From Roseococcus microcysteis (GTDB taxonomy: Bacteria; Pseudomonadota; Alphaproteobacteria; Acetobacterales; Acetobacteraceae), in assembly GCF_014764365.1 (NCBI RefSeq), contig NZ_CP061718.1, positions 2,930,501-2,994,500 on the forward strand: a stretch of 64,000 nt of DNA, given 5' to 3'. The notes beneath the pieces were generated by a model that was not told where the DNA came from, did not search any database, and saw only the letters and a list, made by a program, of their open reading frames with translations. A program made the translations under genes and the position numbers. Of the stretch, positions 33,885-43,109 are shown one piece after another; position 1 is the first letter of the stretch; each line of letters begins with the position of its first letter.

Positions 33885-34808
33885 ATGACCTCCGACGCCA
33901 CGGCCTTCACCGGCGCCCCCGCCGGCACGCCAGCCCCGGGCGCGCGCCGGCTGCGGCGCGGCCGCCCCTTGCGCTTCCGCCCGCGCCTTCCCGGGCCGAT
34001 CTGGAACGACGTGCTGGGCGAGCGGCCCGAAGGCGGCCGGCTGCGCGCCATGCGCCGGATGGTGACCGCGCTGGTCTTCACCCTGTTGTGCATGCCCATC
34101 CAGGCGGTGCTGCTGCTCTTGCCCGGTCCGGCCAAGAGCGCCTTTCCGCGCTTCTACCACCGCACCCTGTGCTGGCTGATCGGCCTGAAGCTGCGCGTCA
34201 TCGGCCGGCCGGCGGGGGCGCCGCGCACCCTCTATGTGTCCAACCACTCCTCCTGGCTGGACATATTGGTGCTGGGCGCCACGCTGGATGCCCGCTTCGT
34301 CAGCAAGAGCGAGGTGGGCACCTGGCCCGTCATCGGCTGGGTGGCGAAGCTGGGGCGCACGGTCTTCGTCAGCCGCACCCGCGGCCGCACGGGCAGCGAG
34401 GCGCAGGAGATGCGCGCGCGGATGGAAGCGGGCGACAGCCTCATCCTCTTCCCCGAGGGCACCACCAGCGACGGCGCCCGCGTGCTGCCCTTCCGCTCCA
34501 GCTTCTTCGCCGTGGCCAATGCGGCGCAGCAGGTGCAGCCCGTGACCCTGGTCTATGACCGGCTGGGCGGGCTGCCGGTGGGGCGGCGGGACCGCCCCCT
34601 CTTCGCCTGGTATGGCGACATGGAGACGGCGAGCCACGCCTGGCGCCTGCTGCGCCGCACCGGCACCCGCGTCACGGTGGTGATGCACGCGCCCTTCGCG
34701 CCTGAGACCGTGCCCGACCGCAAGCTGCTGGCCGCCCGCGTGGGCCGCGCCGTCAGCGAGACGGCGGCGACCCTGCGCCAGAACCGCGAGGTGACGATCG
34801 GCATGTGA
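33885..34808 (+). CDS. plsC: 1-acyl-sn-glycerol-3-phosphate acyltransferase (PlsC family)
   Basis: A 307-residue membrane acyltransferase that makes phosphatidic acid from lysophosphatidic acid, or a related lipid. One membrane segment is at about residues 62-84 (VTALVFTLLCMPIQAVLLL). The catalytic motif NHSSWLD (HX4D, about residues 122-128), the middle motif SRTRGRTG, and FPEGTTSDG are all present. A proline/arginine-rich N-terminus of about 55 residues is longer than usual. ATG 33885 was chosen; ATG 33867 lies 18 nt upstream in frame. No neighbour shares its function. Confidence 0.85.
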   Translation: MTSDATAFTGAPAGTPAPGARRLRRGRPLRFRPRLPGPIWNDVLGERPEGGRLRAMRRMVTALVFTLLCMPIQAVLLLLPGPAKSAFPRFYHRTLCWLIGLKLRVIGRPAGAPRTLYVSNHSSWLDILVLGATLDARFVSKSEVGTWPVIGWVAKLGRTVFVSRTRGRTGSEAQEMRARMEAGDSLILFPEGTTSDGARVLPFRSSFFAVANAAQQVQPVTLVYDRLGGLPVGRRDRPLFAWYGDMETASHAWRLLRRTGTRVTVVMHAPFAPETVPDRKLLAARVGRAVSETAATLRQNREVTIGM

Positions 34809-34811
34809 GGC

Positions 34812-35615
34812 TCACTCGCCGATGTTCAGCAGCGCGCCCCGCACCCGCGCGCCGCGCAGCTGCCCCATGAACAGCGCCGCCATGCCCGTGATCCAGATGA
34901 GGTTCAGCGCATAGGCGGCCGCCAGATGGTCCCAGGCGATGACGCCCTGGGTCAGCGCGGCGCGCATCCCCTCGAAGACATGCGCGGCGGGCAGGATCAG
35001 CGCCACGGGCTGCAGCCACACCGGCAGCACCGCCACCGGGTAGAAGACGCAGGCGAAAGGGGTGATGCCGAACAGCACCGACCAGGCCAGCGCCTCCGCC
35101 CCCGCGCCATAGCGCAGGATCAGCGAGGTCACGCCCAGCGCCACCGCCCAGCCCATCAGGATCAGCGCGGCGAAGAAGGCCACCAGCACCGGCCCCATGG
35201 AGAAGATGTTGAAGGCGTAGAGCACCCAGGCCAGCCCCATGGCCGGGATCACGCCCACCATGGCGCGCAGCAGGCTCATGGTCATCAGCGCCGCCACCAT
35301 CTCGGCCGGGCGGATGGGCGAGACGAAGATGTGGCCCAGGTTGCGCGACCAGATCTCCTCGAGGAAGGAGATGGAGAAGCCCATCTGGCTCCGCAGCGCC
35401 GCCTCCCACAGCAGCACGCCGCCGATCAGCACGCCGGCCGCGATGCTGGTCACGTCATTCTGCAGGCCTGCCAGATAGGCGGTGACGAAGCCCCACACCA
35501 CCATCTGCAGCGCGGGCCAGTACATCAGCTCGATGATGCGCGGCGGCGAACGCCGGAACAGGGCCAGGTGCCTGTAGACCAGCCCCCAGACGCGACGCAG
35601 CGAGGCGGCGTTCAT
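34812..35615 (-). CDS. ABC-2-type transporter permease
   Basis: A 267-residue integral membrane protein with six helices and the ABC2 membrane domain. The conserved C-terminal loop is present as FEGMRAALTQG after PVALILPAAHVFEGM, and EEIWSRNLGHIFVSPIRPAEM is the cytoplasmic loop that contacts the ATPase. It starts at ATG 35615 overlapping the ATPase stop by 4 nt, so the two form one exporter. The best-matching class is the daunorubicin/NodJ-like or polysaccharide exporter group. The cargo is unknown. Confidence 0.88.
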   Translation of the reverse strand: MNAASLRRVWGLVYRHLALFRRSPPRIIELMYWPALQMVVWGFVTAYLAGLQNDVTSIAAGVLIGGVLLWEAALRSQMGFSISFLEEIWSRNLGHIFVSPIRPAEMVAALMTMSLLRAMVGVIPAMGLAWVLYAFNIFSMGPVLVAFFAALILMGWAVALGVTSLILRYGAGAEALAWSVLFGITPFACVFYPVAVLPVWLQPVALILPAAHVFEGMRAALTQGVIAWDHLAAAYALNLIWITGMAALFMGQLRGARVRGALLNIGE

Positions 35616-36382
35616 GCCAGGGCCTCCGCGCGGGTGCCGCGGGCGATGTCGAGAAACACCTGTTCCAGGTCGTCGCGGCCATAGCGGGCGATGAGGTCGT
35701 CCGGGCTGCCCTCATCCACCACCCGCCCCTGCTTGAGCATCAGCACATGGCCGCAGAGGCGTTCCACCTCCGCCATGTTGTGGCTGGCCAGCAGGATGGC
35801 GCAGCCGGTCTCGTCCCGATACCGCTCCAGCCGGGTGCGGACCCAGTCGCCGGTGTCGGGGTCGAGGCTGGCGGTGGGCTCGTCCAGCAGCAGCAAGGCG
35901 GGCGTGTTGATCAGCGCCTTTGCCAAGGCGACGCGCGTCTTCTGGCCGGCGGAAAGATCACCGGCCGGGCGGTCAATGAAGTCGGTCAGCTGCAATTCCT
36001 CGGCGAGGCGGGCGATGCGCGCATCCAGCCCGCGCACGTCGTAGAGATGCCCATAGACCTTCAGATTCTCCCGCACCGACAGCTTGTGCGGCAGGGAGAT
36101 GTAGGGGGACGAAAAATTCATCCGCGCCAGCGCCGCGAAGCGGTCCGTCGCCATGTCATGCCCCAGAGCCACCACACGTCCCGAGGTCGGCAGCAGCAGC
36201 CCCAGCAGCATGGCGATGGTGGTGGTCTTCCCCGCCCCATTGCCGCCCAGCAGCCCGAGCGTGGTGCCGGCGGTCAGGGTGAAGCTCAGCCCGTCCACGG
36301 CCGGGGGGCGGCCGGGGGCGTAGCGCTTGACGAGATTTTCGACGACGAGGGCATGGGTCACGCCCCAGATATGCGCCGACAT
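35612..36382 (-). CDS. ABC transporter ATP-binding protein (ABC-2 exporter)
   Basis: Residues about 1-220 form the nucleotide-binding domain. Walker A is LGGNGAGKTTT, the signature is DLSAGQKTRVALAKAL (LSAGQ in place of LSGGQ), Walker B is ALLLLDEPTASLD, and the switch His is in ILLASHNM. It powers the adjacent permease. The start is uncertain: I use ATG 36382; GTG 36394 after a GGGGGG tract is also possible, and ATG 36355 would still keep the domain. It overlaps the permease by 4 nt. A region of unknown genes begins at 36422. Confidence 0.88.
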   Translation of the reverse strand: MSAHIWGVTHALVVENLVKRYAPGRPPAVDGLSFTLTAGTTLGLLGGNGAGKTTTIAMLLGLLLPTSGRVVALGHDMATDRFAALARMNFSSPYISLPHKLSVRENLKVYGHLYDVRGLDARIARLAEELQLTDFIDRPAGDLSAGQKTRVALAKALINTPALLLLDEPTASLDPDTGDWVRTRLERYRDETGCAILLASHNMAEVERLCGHVLMLKQGRVVDEGSPDDLIARYGRDDLEQVFLDIARGTRAEALA

Positions 36383-36421
36383 GCTCCGCGGCACACCCCC
36401 CGGGCATGCTTGCCGCGCAGG

Positions 36422-37579
36422 TCAACGCCGCGCGTCCAGCACCTTCCCCATGAAGGCCGTGATGCCGCGCTGCCAGGCCCAGGCGATGGCCACCGGCGCG
36501 TCGGCGCCCATCAGCACCACCCGGTCGCGGTCCTTGGGCAGGGCAGCGTCGAGGGCGGCGCGTTCGGCGACGCTGCCCGCCAGCCATTCGGCGCGGAAGC
36601 GCAGCCGCACCAGCCCAGGGTCGAGCGCACGCAGGTCAATCCGCGCGAGGTGCCACGGCTCCAGCTCGTCCAGGCCGAGGGTCCAGCCGCGTTCCCGCGC
36701 CAGCCGCGCGGCCAGCGCCGCCCCCGCGGGGTCGGCCAGCACGTCGGAGAGCGGCACGCAGATCACGAGCTGCTCCCGCCCCGCGGGCCCCAGCGCGGCG
36801 TCGAAGCGCAGCCCCTCGGTCTCCGTCACGGAACCGAGGCTCAGCGGCAGGCAGGCCGGGTCCATGGCGCGGGCCACCTGCGGCCGGGCGAGCTCGGCCA
36901 GCAGGCGGCGCTCCGCCGTGCGGCGGAACAGGCGGCCCAGCGCCGGCGCGCCCGCCAGCGAGGCGCCCGGCAGCAGCCGCTCCATCAGGTCCGGCAGGTG
37001 GACGCGCGTCTCGGTCCAGAGCGGGGTGGGCGTGGCCTGGCCATCGCCCAGGCGCCAGATGGGGTGGTTGCGGAGCGCGGCGGCGAGGTCGGCCGTCGCC
37101 AGGGCGCGCAAGGCGGCGTCCAGGTCGGTGGCGGAGGGCAGCGGCAGGACCGTGGAGGGGGAGGCCGATTCGCGTTGCAAAACCAGCCCCATCGCGCCCT
37201 CGACCACGGAGAGCAGCCGTGCCCCCTCCACTGGCAGCCGCATCGTGGTGGAGAGCGGCCCGTCCGGCGCCTCCGGCAGCAGGCGGGAAAGGGCGGCGTG
37301 CACCTCCTCCAGGTGCTGGCCGGGCGGGGGCGAGACGATGACGAGGTCCCCGCCCGGCAGTTCGAAGCGGCGGGCGCGGGTGGGGCGCATGACCGGGGCC
37401 AGCACCTCGTCGATCATCTGGCGGTGCCGGGTTTCGCGCAGCGCCTCGGGCAGGGCGGAGAGGCGCAGATGCAACACCCGCCGTTCGACGCCCGAGGTCA
37501 CGCAGTCGCGCACCAGGGCGGCCAGAGCCAGCGCCTCGGCCTGGGGCCCGACCTCGGGGCCGCTCAGGGCCATGCTCAT
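36422..37579 (-). CDS. Unknown protein with a degenerate EAL-like C-terminal region
   Basis: I do not recognise this 385-residue protein with confidence. There is no signal peptide or membrane segment. The last 120 residues (ARLARERGWTLGLDELEPW..., then a valine/leucine strand, and near the end WAWQRGITAFMGKVLD) resemble the fold of EAL phosphodiesterases, but the EVL and Mg-binding acids are absent, so any c-di-GMP role would be as a binder or a dead enzyme. ATG 37579 overlaps the stop of the upstream gene (ATGA), so the pair is translationally coupled. This gene itself is intact. Confidence 0.6.
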   Translation of the reverse strand: MSMALSGPEVGPQAEALALAALVRDCVTSGVERRVLHLRLSALPEALRETRHRQMIDEVLAPVMRPTRARRFELPGGDLVIVSPPPGQHLEEVHAALSRLLPEAPDGPLSTTMRLPVEGARLLSVVEGAMGLVLQRESASPSTVLPLPSATDLDAALRALATADLAAALRNHPIWRLGDGQATPTPLWTETRVHLPDLMERLLPGASLAGAPALGRLFRRTAERRLLAELARPQVARAMDPACLPLSLGSVTETEGLRFDAALGPAGREQLVICVPLSDVLADPAGAALAARLARERGWTLGLDELEPWHLARIDLRALDPGLVRLRFRAEWLAGSVAERAALDAALPKDRDRVVLMGADAPVAIAWAWQRGITAFMGKVLDARR

Positions 37580-38497
37580 GCCGGCACCTCCCACAACTGG
37601 CCCGGCACGCGGCACCAGGCGGGGATGTCGCGGCCGAGGGCGATGAAGCGCGGCGCATCCCCCAGGGGTGGCAGGGCTGGCGGCGCCGCGGGTGGAGGGG
37701 CGGCCAGCACATATCCGCCGCCCACGAGCAGCCCCGCCGCCTCCATATCCTTGCTGACGAAGCCCGTGTGCCAGCCCGCCGCCGCCAGCCCCTGCGCGAG
37801 GGCGGGAAAGCGCGGCTCCGCCAGGGCGGCCAGCGGCAGCAGCGCGATGGGGGTAGCCCGCCCACTCCTGCCGCCGCCCACCATCCGACTGCCCGGCAAT
37901 CCCGCCAGTGGCAGGTCGAGCAGCAGGCGCAGCCCGGGGCGCATTGCCGGCAGCCGGCTCCGCAGCGCAGGGTCCGTCAGCGCCGCCAGCACGCGGCGGC
38001 AGAGCAGGGCGCGCGCCTGGGCGCGCAAATCGGGATCTTCCAGGGGCAGGTCGGCCGGCGCCAGCCGCTGCGCCACGGCCCGGGGGTCCGGCCCCTCGGC
38101 GAAGAAGGTGAGCCGCGCGACCTCCTCCATCGGCAGGGCGGCGCAATGCGCCTCCAGCGCCACAAGGCTCGTGGGCTGGGGAGGGGGGCGGGCAGCCGGT
38201 CCAGCCAGTCGTCCAGCTCGGCGGCCTCGCTGGGCAGGGTCCAGGTGGTGGGGCGGGTGCCGATGAGCCGGTGCAGCGCCTCGCCGGCCCTGGCGGCGGC
38301 GCCGGGCGCGGCGCCCAGCAGCAACTGCGCGCGCGGCCATGGCATGACATGGCCACCCCCTGCGCCGCCGCGTCCTCCAGGAAGGCGAGGGCGATGCGCC
38401 GCGCCATCGGGTCGGGCAGGTCGGGCATGGCCAGCACCAGGCTGTCCGGCGGCAGCGCGCGCAGCGTTGCCCGCACATCGCTGATGGCGGGTTTCAT
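37576..38497 (-). pseudogene. Unknown conserved-looking protein, broken by two -1 frameshifts
   Basis: Starting at ATG 38497 (MKPAISDVRATLRALPPDSL), a coding frame runs to LEDAAAQGVAMS. It then must jump at about 38346 to the frame reading PWPRAQLLLGAAPG...ELDDWLDRLPAP, and again at the G runs 38178-38188 to the frame LVALEAHCAALPMEEV..., which stays open to the stop at 37576. Joined, it is about 307 residues, soluble, leucine/alanine/proline-rich, with no motif I can name. It heads the overlapping two-gene unit with the EAL-like protein. Both shifts look like single missing bases. Confidence 0.6.
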
Positions 38498-38704
38498 GCC
38501 CACGACGCGCGGCGGGCGTCGCGTCCGGATTTCGGTGGCGCCATGGTGGATGCCCCGTCGGTGGCGCGGCGGCTCATCCGTCGCGCGGGCCTTCTGCCCG
38601 CACCCTTTGTCTGCGAAAGTCGTTAAGGAAACGTGCCGCCGCCCGGCGGACATGTTTCGTCACTATATGTTGCGCTGCCACCTCCCGGCGGGTTAGGAAA
38701 ATCC

Positions 38705-40093
38705 ATGGTTTTTGACCCGATGTCCCAAGCCGGACGCGATGCGGTCAGCCCCGCCGAACTGGCGGAGGCCGTGAACAACCTCTCCCGCACCGCCGTGCTG
38801 GTGGTGGGCGACGCCATGGTGGACCGCTACATCTTCGGCACCGTGGGCCGCGTCAGCCCCGAGGCCCCGGTGCCCGTCCTCAACATTGACCGCGAGGTGG
38901 CGCTTCCCGGCGGCGCGGGGAATGTGGTGCGCAACCTCACCGCGCTGGGGGCGGCCGTCGCCTTCGTCTCGCTGGTGGGCGATGACGCGGCGGGCAGCGA
39001 CCTGACGGGCCTCATCGGCGGGCAGTTGCGGGTGGAGCCCTGGCTGCTGGTGCAGGGCGGCCGCACCACCACCACCAAGACGCGCTTCCTGGCCGGCGGG
39101 CAGCACATGCTCCGCGCCGATCGCGAGGAATCCCAGCCCATCCATCCCCGCCTCGCCGACCGCCTCATCAAGATCGCGACCGACGCGGTGGCGGCCACCA
39201 GCACCGTGGTGCTGTCCGACTACGGCAAGGGCGTGCTGGCGGGCGACATTCCCGCGCGGCTCATCGCCGCCGCCCGTGCCTCCGGCCGCCGCGTGGTGGT
39301 GGACCCCAAGGGCGGCGACCATGCGCGCTTCGCCGGCGCCGACCTCATCATGCCCGAGCCCGATGAGCTGGCGGGCGAGACCGGCATGGCCGTGAATGAC
39401 GAGACGAGTGCGGCCATCGCCGCCTCCATCCTCAGCCGCAAGCATGGTTTCGGCGCGGTGCTGGTGCCCCGCGTGCCGGACGGGCTGACGCTGCTGCAGG
39501 TGGAAGCCGATGGCAGCGAGACGGTGCGCCATTTCCGCGCCGAGGCGTCCGAGGTGCATGACCCCGCGGGCGGCGGCGATGCCGTGGTGGCGGCGGTGGC
39601 GGCGGGGCTGGCCTCGGGGCTGTCGCTCGCGGGCTGCGCGAGGTTGGCGGCGCTCTCGCTCGGCATCGTCAGCCGGAAATCCGGCATCGCCGTGGTCCGC
39701 ACGGATGAGCTGCTGGAGGGGCTGACCCCCGGCCGGGGCGCGGCCCGCAAGCTGGTCTCCCTGCCGCTGGCCGTCGAGGTGATCGAGCGCTGGCGCCATC
39801 GCGGCTGGCGCATCGGCTTCCTGCCCGCCAATGGCAGCCCCTGCCCCGAGACCATCACCCAGGAGGCGCGCCGCTGGTGCGACCGCCTGCTGGTGGGCGT
39901 CGAGGATGAGAGCATCTGGGCCGGCGAGATGGCCGAGCGGCCGGAGGTGGACCTGGTCGCCGTGGGCGCCGGCGCCGGCCATGAGGACACGCTGCGCCTG
40001 CTGCGCCCCGATGTGGTGATGGCGCGGGATGTGGACCCGCGCCTGACCGCCCTGCTCAGCGAATGGGGCGGCCAGGTGAAGCTGCCGGGCTGA
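38705..40093 (+). CDS. HldE/RfaE-like heptose-phosphate kinase with a degenerate nucleotidyltransferase domain
   Basis: Residues about 25-335 are a PfkB-type sugar kinase closest to the HldE kinase half. It shows VVGDAMVDRYIFGTVGRVSPEAPVPVL, LPGGAGNVVRNL, TKTRFLAGGQHMLRADRE and LSDYGKGVL; the anion-hole motif is DPAGGGDAVVAA instead of DXTGAGD. The C-terminal 120 residues align with the heptose-1-phosphate adenylyltransferase half but read ANGSPCPETI where GCFDXXHXGH is required, and are about 30 residues short. The adenylyltransferase activity is therefore probably lost or supplied elsewhere. ATG 38705 or 38720 are possible starts. A terminator overlaps its stop. Confidence 0.8.
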   Translation: MVFDPMSQAGRDAVSPAELAEAVNNLSRTAVLVVGDAMVDRYIFGTVGRVSPEAPVPVLNIDREVALPGGAGNVVRNLTALGAAVAFVSLVGDDAAGSDLTGLIGGQLRVEPWLLVQGGRTTTTKTRFLAGGQHMLRADREESQPIHPRLADRLIKIATDAVAATSTVVLSDYGKGVLAGDIPARLIAAARASGRRVVVDPKGGDHARFAGADLIMPEPDELAGETGMAVNDETSAAIAASILSRKHGFGAVLVPRVPDGLTLLQVEADGSETVRHFRAEASEVHDPAGGGDAVVAAVAAGLASGLSLAGCARLAALSLGIVSRKSGIAVVRTDELLEGLTPGRGAARKLVSLPLAVEVIERWRHRGWRIGFLPANGSPCPETITQEARRWCDRLLVGVEDESIWAGEMAERPEVDLVAVGAGAGHEDTLRLLRPDVVMARDVDPRLTALLSEWGGQVKLPG

Positions 40094-40122
40094 ACCCGGC
40101 AGCCATTTCCCTACCCGGGTTC
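40093..40122. terminator. Terminator hairpin between the kinase and the transglycosylase
   Basis: AACCCGG (40093-40099) pairs perfectly with CCGGGTT (40115-40121), followed by CCCTTATT. It lies at the stop of the kinase gene and just before the end of the convergent transglycosylase gene (40125). Confidence 0.6.
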
Positions 40123-40124
40123 CC

Positions 40125-41510
40125 TTATTCGGGCGCGACGACCGCGCAGCCGCCGCTCAGCCGCGCGCAGGCCTGCTGCGCGGCGGCCTGGTTCAGCCCC
40201 GTGATGCGCGCGCGGAACAGCGTGCCCTGCGACACCTGCACCGCCATCACCTGCACCATGCCGCCGCTGCGCGCCTGGGTCTGGGCGTTCGCGGCCGCGC
40301 GGCGCGCCTGCTCGGGCGAGCGGAAGGCACCCACCTGCACACCCCAGCTCGCGGCCGGCGCGGAGGGGCGGGCCATCGCCACGGGCGTGGCGCGGGCCGG
40401 GGCGGTGAGGGTGGGCGCGGCAAGGGTGGACGCGGTGCGGGTCGGCGCGGCCAGCACGGGCGCGACGAGGGCGCTGGCCGGGCGCGGCGCCTGGCGGAAG
40501 CTCGCGGGCAGGGTGCTGGCCTGCGCCGTGCCGATCAGCCCCAGGCCGCGCGCCGGGGCGGCGGCCACCGGCAGAGCCGGCGGCGTGGAGTCCGACAGCG
40601 GCGGCAGCGCGCCCTGCGACTCGGCCAGCCGCGCCGCGCCCTCGGGCGTGGAGCCATCCGGGATGGGGTCCATGGCGGCGACGACGATGCGTCCGTCGGG
40701 CAGCACCCGCCCGCCGCTGGGCGAGATCACCGGCGCGGGGGCGGGCGCCGAGGCCAGCACCACCGGCGGCGCCGCGGCCGCTGGCGCGGGGGCCGGGGCG
40801 GGCGTGCGGCTGGCGAACATGGCGCCCTGCTCGCGGATCTGGCGCTGCTCGGCGAGGGCGAGGCGCGTGGCGGCGTCCATCCGGCGCGGGCCGGGCGGCA
40901 CCTGCAGCGGGATTTCGGCGGCGGCGTAGATCTCGGCCGGCGCGCGGCGGCTCGGGCTGTGGCGGATCACGCCGGGGCCCACGCGGGCGACGTAGTTGCG
41001 CGTCTCGGGCGGCAGGCCGCGGCGGTTGTAGAGGAAGCCCTCCAGCCGGCCTGGCCCCGCGTTGTAGGCGGCCAGGAAGGCGGGCGAGCCGAAGAGGTCA
41101 TACATCTGCCGGAGATAGGCGGTGCCGGCCATGATGCTGTCATAGGGGTGGTAGGGGTCATCCCCCAGCCCGTGGCGGGCCTGCAATTCGCGATAGGTGG
41201 CCGGCATCACCTGCATCAGCCCCATGGCGCCGGCGCGCGAGGTGACATGCGCGCGGCCGCCGGATTCCTGGCGCATCACCTCGCGGATCCAGGCCTCGGG
41301 CACGTCGAACCGGGCCGAGGCCTCACGGATCCAGGGGCCCCAGGGGTCGCCGGGCGGGCCCGGCGGCGTGGTGCTGCGGATTTGCGTGGAACTGGCGGCG
41401 GGCGTGCGCGCCTGCTGCTGCGATCCGCAAGCCGCCAGCACGCCCAGCGCGGCCAGCGCCAACACGGGCGCGGACAGGCGGCGGGCGCGTGCCATGGGTT
41501 GAAAGATCAT
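40125..41510 (-). CDS. Lytic murein transglycosylase lipoprotein with SPOR domain
   Basis: A 461-residue peptidoglycan enzyme. The lipobox LGVLAAC makes Cys about residue 28 the lipid anchor. The SLT domain (about residues 55-185) has the catalytic Glu in RQESGGRAHVTS, then GAMGLMQVMPATY and AYNAGPGRLEGFL. A Pro/Ala-rich linker of about 190 residues follows (residues about 215-385). The last 75 residues form a SPOR domain (WGVQVGAFRSPEQA...) that binds denuded glycan at division sites. ATG 41510 has GGGGGAG upstream; ATG 41495 is possible. It is divergent from proA. Confidence 0.9.
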   Translation of the reverse strand: MIFQPMARARRLSAPVLALAALGVLAACGSQQQARTPAASSTQIRSTTPPGPPGDPWGPWIREASARFDVPEAWIREVMRQESGGRAHVTSRAGAMGLMQVMPATYRELQARHGLGDDPYHPYDSIMAGTAYLRQMYDLFGSPAFLAAYNAGPGRLEGFLYNRRGLPPETRNYVARVGPGVIRHSPSRRAPAEIYAAAEIPLQVPPGPRRMDAATRLALAEQRQIREQGAMFASRTPAPAPAPAAAAPPVVLASAPAPAPVISPSGGRVLPDGRIVVAAMDPIPDGSTPEGAARLAESQGALPPLSDSTPPALPVAAAPARGLGLIGTAQASTLPASFRQAPRPASALVAPVLAAPTRTASTLAAPTLTAPARATPVAMARPSAPAASWGVQVGAFRSPEQARRAAANAQTQARSGGMVQVMAVQVSQGTLFRARITGLNQAAAQQACARLSGGCAVVAPE

Positions 41511-41803
41511 CCCCGAAAACTCCCCCAATCGGCCTTGCCGTCCCGGGCTTCACCCCGGCCCCCCGACACAGCCACCCCCATGGCACGCGACGAAAGCGGC
41601 AAGATTACGAGTGCCCGACGCGGGGCGGTGCCCCGTGCGGACTTAGTCTGCGGCGTGCCGGCCAGTTGGACCGGCCGGACGCCAGCGCCCGGACACTATG
41701 CCCGCACGGCAGCCCCGCGCAAGCAAAGCCTTGCCGTAACGGTCGCGACACCCGACAAGGTGTGGCGCGCCTGCCATGGATGCGCGCGAAAGATGAGGGT
41801 CCC

Positions 41804-43069
41804 GTGAACGCCGTCACCGATGATGCCGCCCGCCTGTTCGACACCGCCGGCCGCGCCGCCCGCGCCGCCGCCGCCCTCGTCGCGCGCGCGCCAGGCCCGG
41901 TGAAGGATGCGGCGCTGCGCGCGGCGGCGGCACGGCTGCGCGCCGAGGCGGCGGCCATCCTCGCCGCCAATGCGGCCGACCTGGACGCCGCCCCCGGCCT
42001 CACCGCCGCCTTCCGCGACCGGCTGGTGCTCAACCCCGCCCGAATCGAGGCCATGGCGAAGGGGCTGGAGGAAGTCGCCGCCCTGCCGGACCCCGTGGGC
42101 CGCGTGCTGGCCGAATGGACGCGCCCCAACGGGCTGCGCTTCGCCCGCGTGGCGCAGCCGCTCGGCGTCATCGGCATGATCTTCGAGAGCCGCCCCAACG
42201 TGACCGCTGATGCCGGGGCGCTCTGCCTCAAGGCCGGCTCCGCCGTCATCCTGCGCGGCGGCAGCGAGAGCGCCCATTCCGCCCGCGCCATCGCCGCCTG
42301 CCTGCGCGCGGGCCTGGCGGAGGTCGGCTTGCCCGAGGATGTGATCCAGCTCGCCCCCACCCAGGACCGCGCCTTCGTGGGCGCCATGCTGCGCGGGTCG
42401 GGCCTGGTGGACCTCATCATCCCGCGCGGCGGCAAGGGGCTGGTGACGCGCGTGCTGGAGGAGGCGCGGGTGCCCGTGCTGGCCCATGCCGAGGGGCTCT
42501 GCCACAGCTTCGTCCATGCGGCGGCGAACCCGGACATGGCGCGCACGGTGCTGCTGGACGCCAAGCTGCGCCGCACCGGCGTCTGCGGCGCCACCGAGAC
42601 TTTGCTGGTGGACGCCGCCATCGCGCCCTCCCTGCTGCCCCTGCTGGTGGCGGACCTGGCGGCCAAGGGCTGCGGCTTCCGCGCCGATGAACGCGCCCGC
42701 GCCATCTGTCCCGAACTGCCCGCCGCGACCGAGCAGGATTTCGCCACGGAATGGCTGGACGCCATGCTGAGCATCGCGGTGGTGGACGGGGTGGAGGGGG
42801 CGCTCGCCCATATCCGCCGCTTCGGCAGCGAGCACACGGAAGCCATCATCACCGAGGACGCCGCCGCCGCGGAGGAATTCCTGGCCGGGATCGATTCGGC
42901 GGTGGGGCTGTGGAACGCCTCCACCCAGTTCTGCGACGGGGGCGAGTTCGGCTTCGGCGCCGAGATCGGCATCGCCACGGGCCGGATGCACGCGCGCGGC
43001 CCGGTGGGGCTGGAGCAGCTTTGCACCTATCGCTATCGCATCACCGGCACGGGGCAGGTGCGGGGCTGA
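41804..43069 (+). CDS. proA: Gamma-glutamyl phosphate reductase
   Basis: ProA reduces gamma-glutamyl phosphate to glutamate semialdehyde in proline synthesis. The 421-residue protein shows QPLGVIGMIFESRPNV (NADP site), LCLKAGSAVILRGGSE, IIPRGGKGL and the active-site Cys in TGVCGATETLLVD. SEHTEAIITED is near the C-terminus. GTG 41804 follows GAGGG at 5 nt and gives the normal length; ATG 41780 is an alternative. The 290-nt gap before it to the transglycosylase start contains a CCGGCC/GGCCGG hairpin near 41660 and otherwise nothing I can name. nadD follows after 40 nt. Confidence 0.94.
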   Translation: MNAVTDDAARLFDTAGRAARAAAALVARAPGPVKDAALRAAAARLRAEAAAILAANAADLDAAPGLTAAFRDRLVLNPARIEAMAKGLEEVAALPDPVGRVLAEWTRPNGLRFARVAQPLGVIGMIFESRPNVTADAGALCLKAGSAVILRGGSESAHSARAIAACLRAGLAEVGLPEDVIQLAPTQDRAFVGAMLRGSGLVDLIIPRGGKGLVTRVLEEARVPVLAHAEGLCHSFVHAAANPDMARTVLLDAKLRRTGVCGATETLLVDAAIAPSLLPLLVADLAAKGCGFRADERARAICPELPAATEQDFATEWLDAMLSIAVVDGVEGALAHIRRFGSEHTEAIITEDAAAAEEFLAGIDSAVGLWNASTQFCDGGEFGFGAEIGIATGRMHARGPVGLEQLCTYRYRITGTGQVRG

Positions 43070-43109
43070 ACGCGCTTCCTTTCCGTGCCGCGCGGGCTAG
43101 GCTGCCCGC

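Noticed and set aside
41511-41803. A tRNA or riboswitch in the gap before proA
   Set aside because: Only one short hairpin near 41660 is visible; no cloverleaf, no T-loop consensus and no known riboswitch core.
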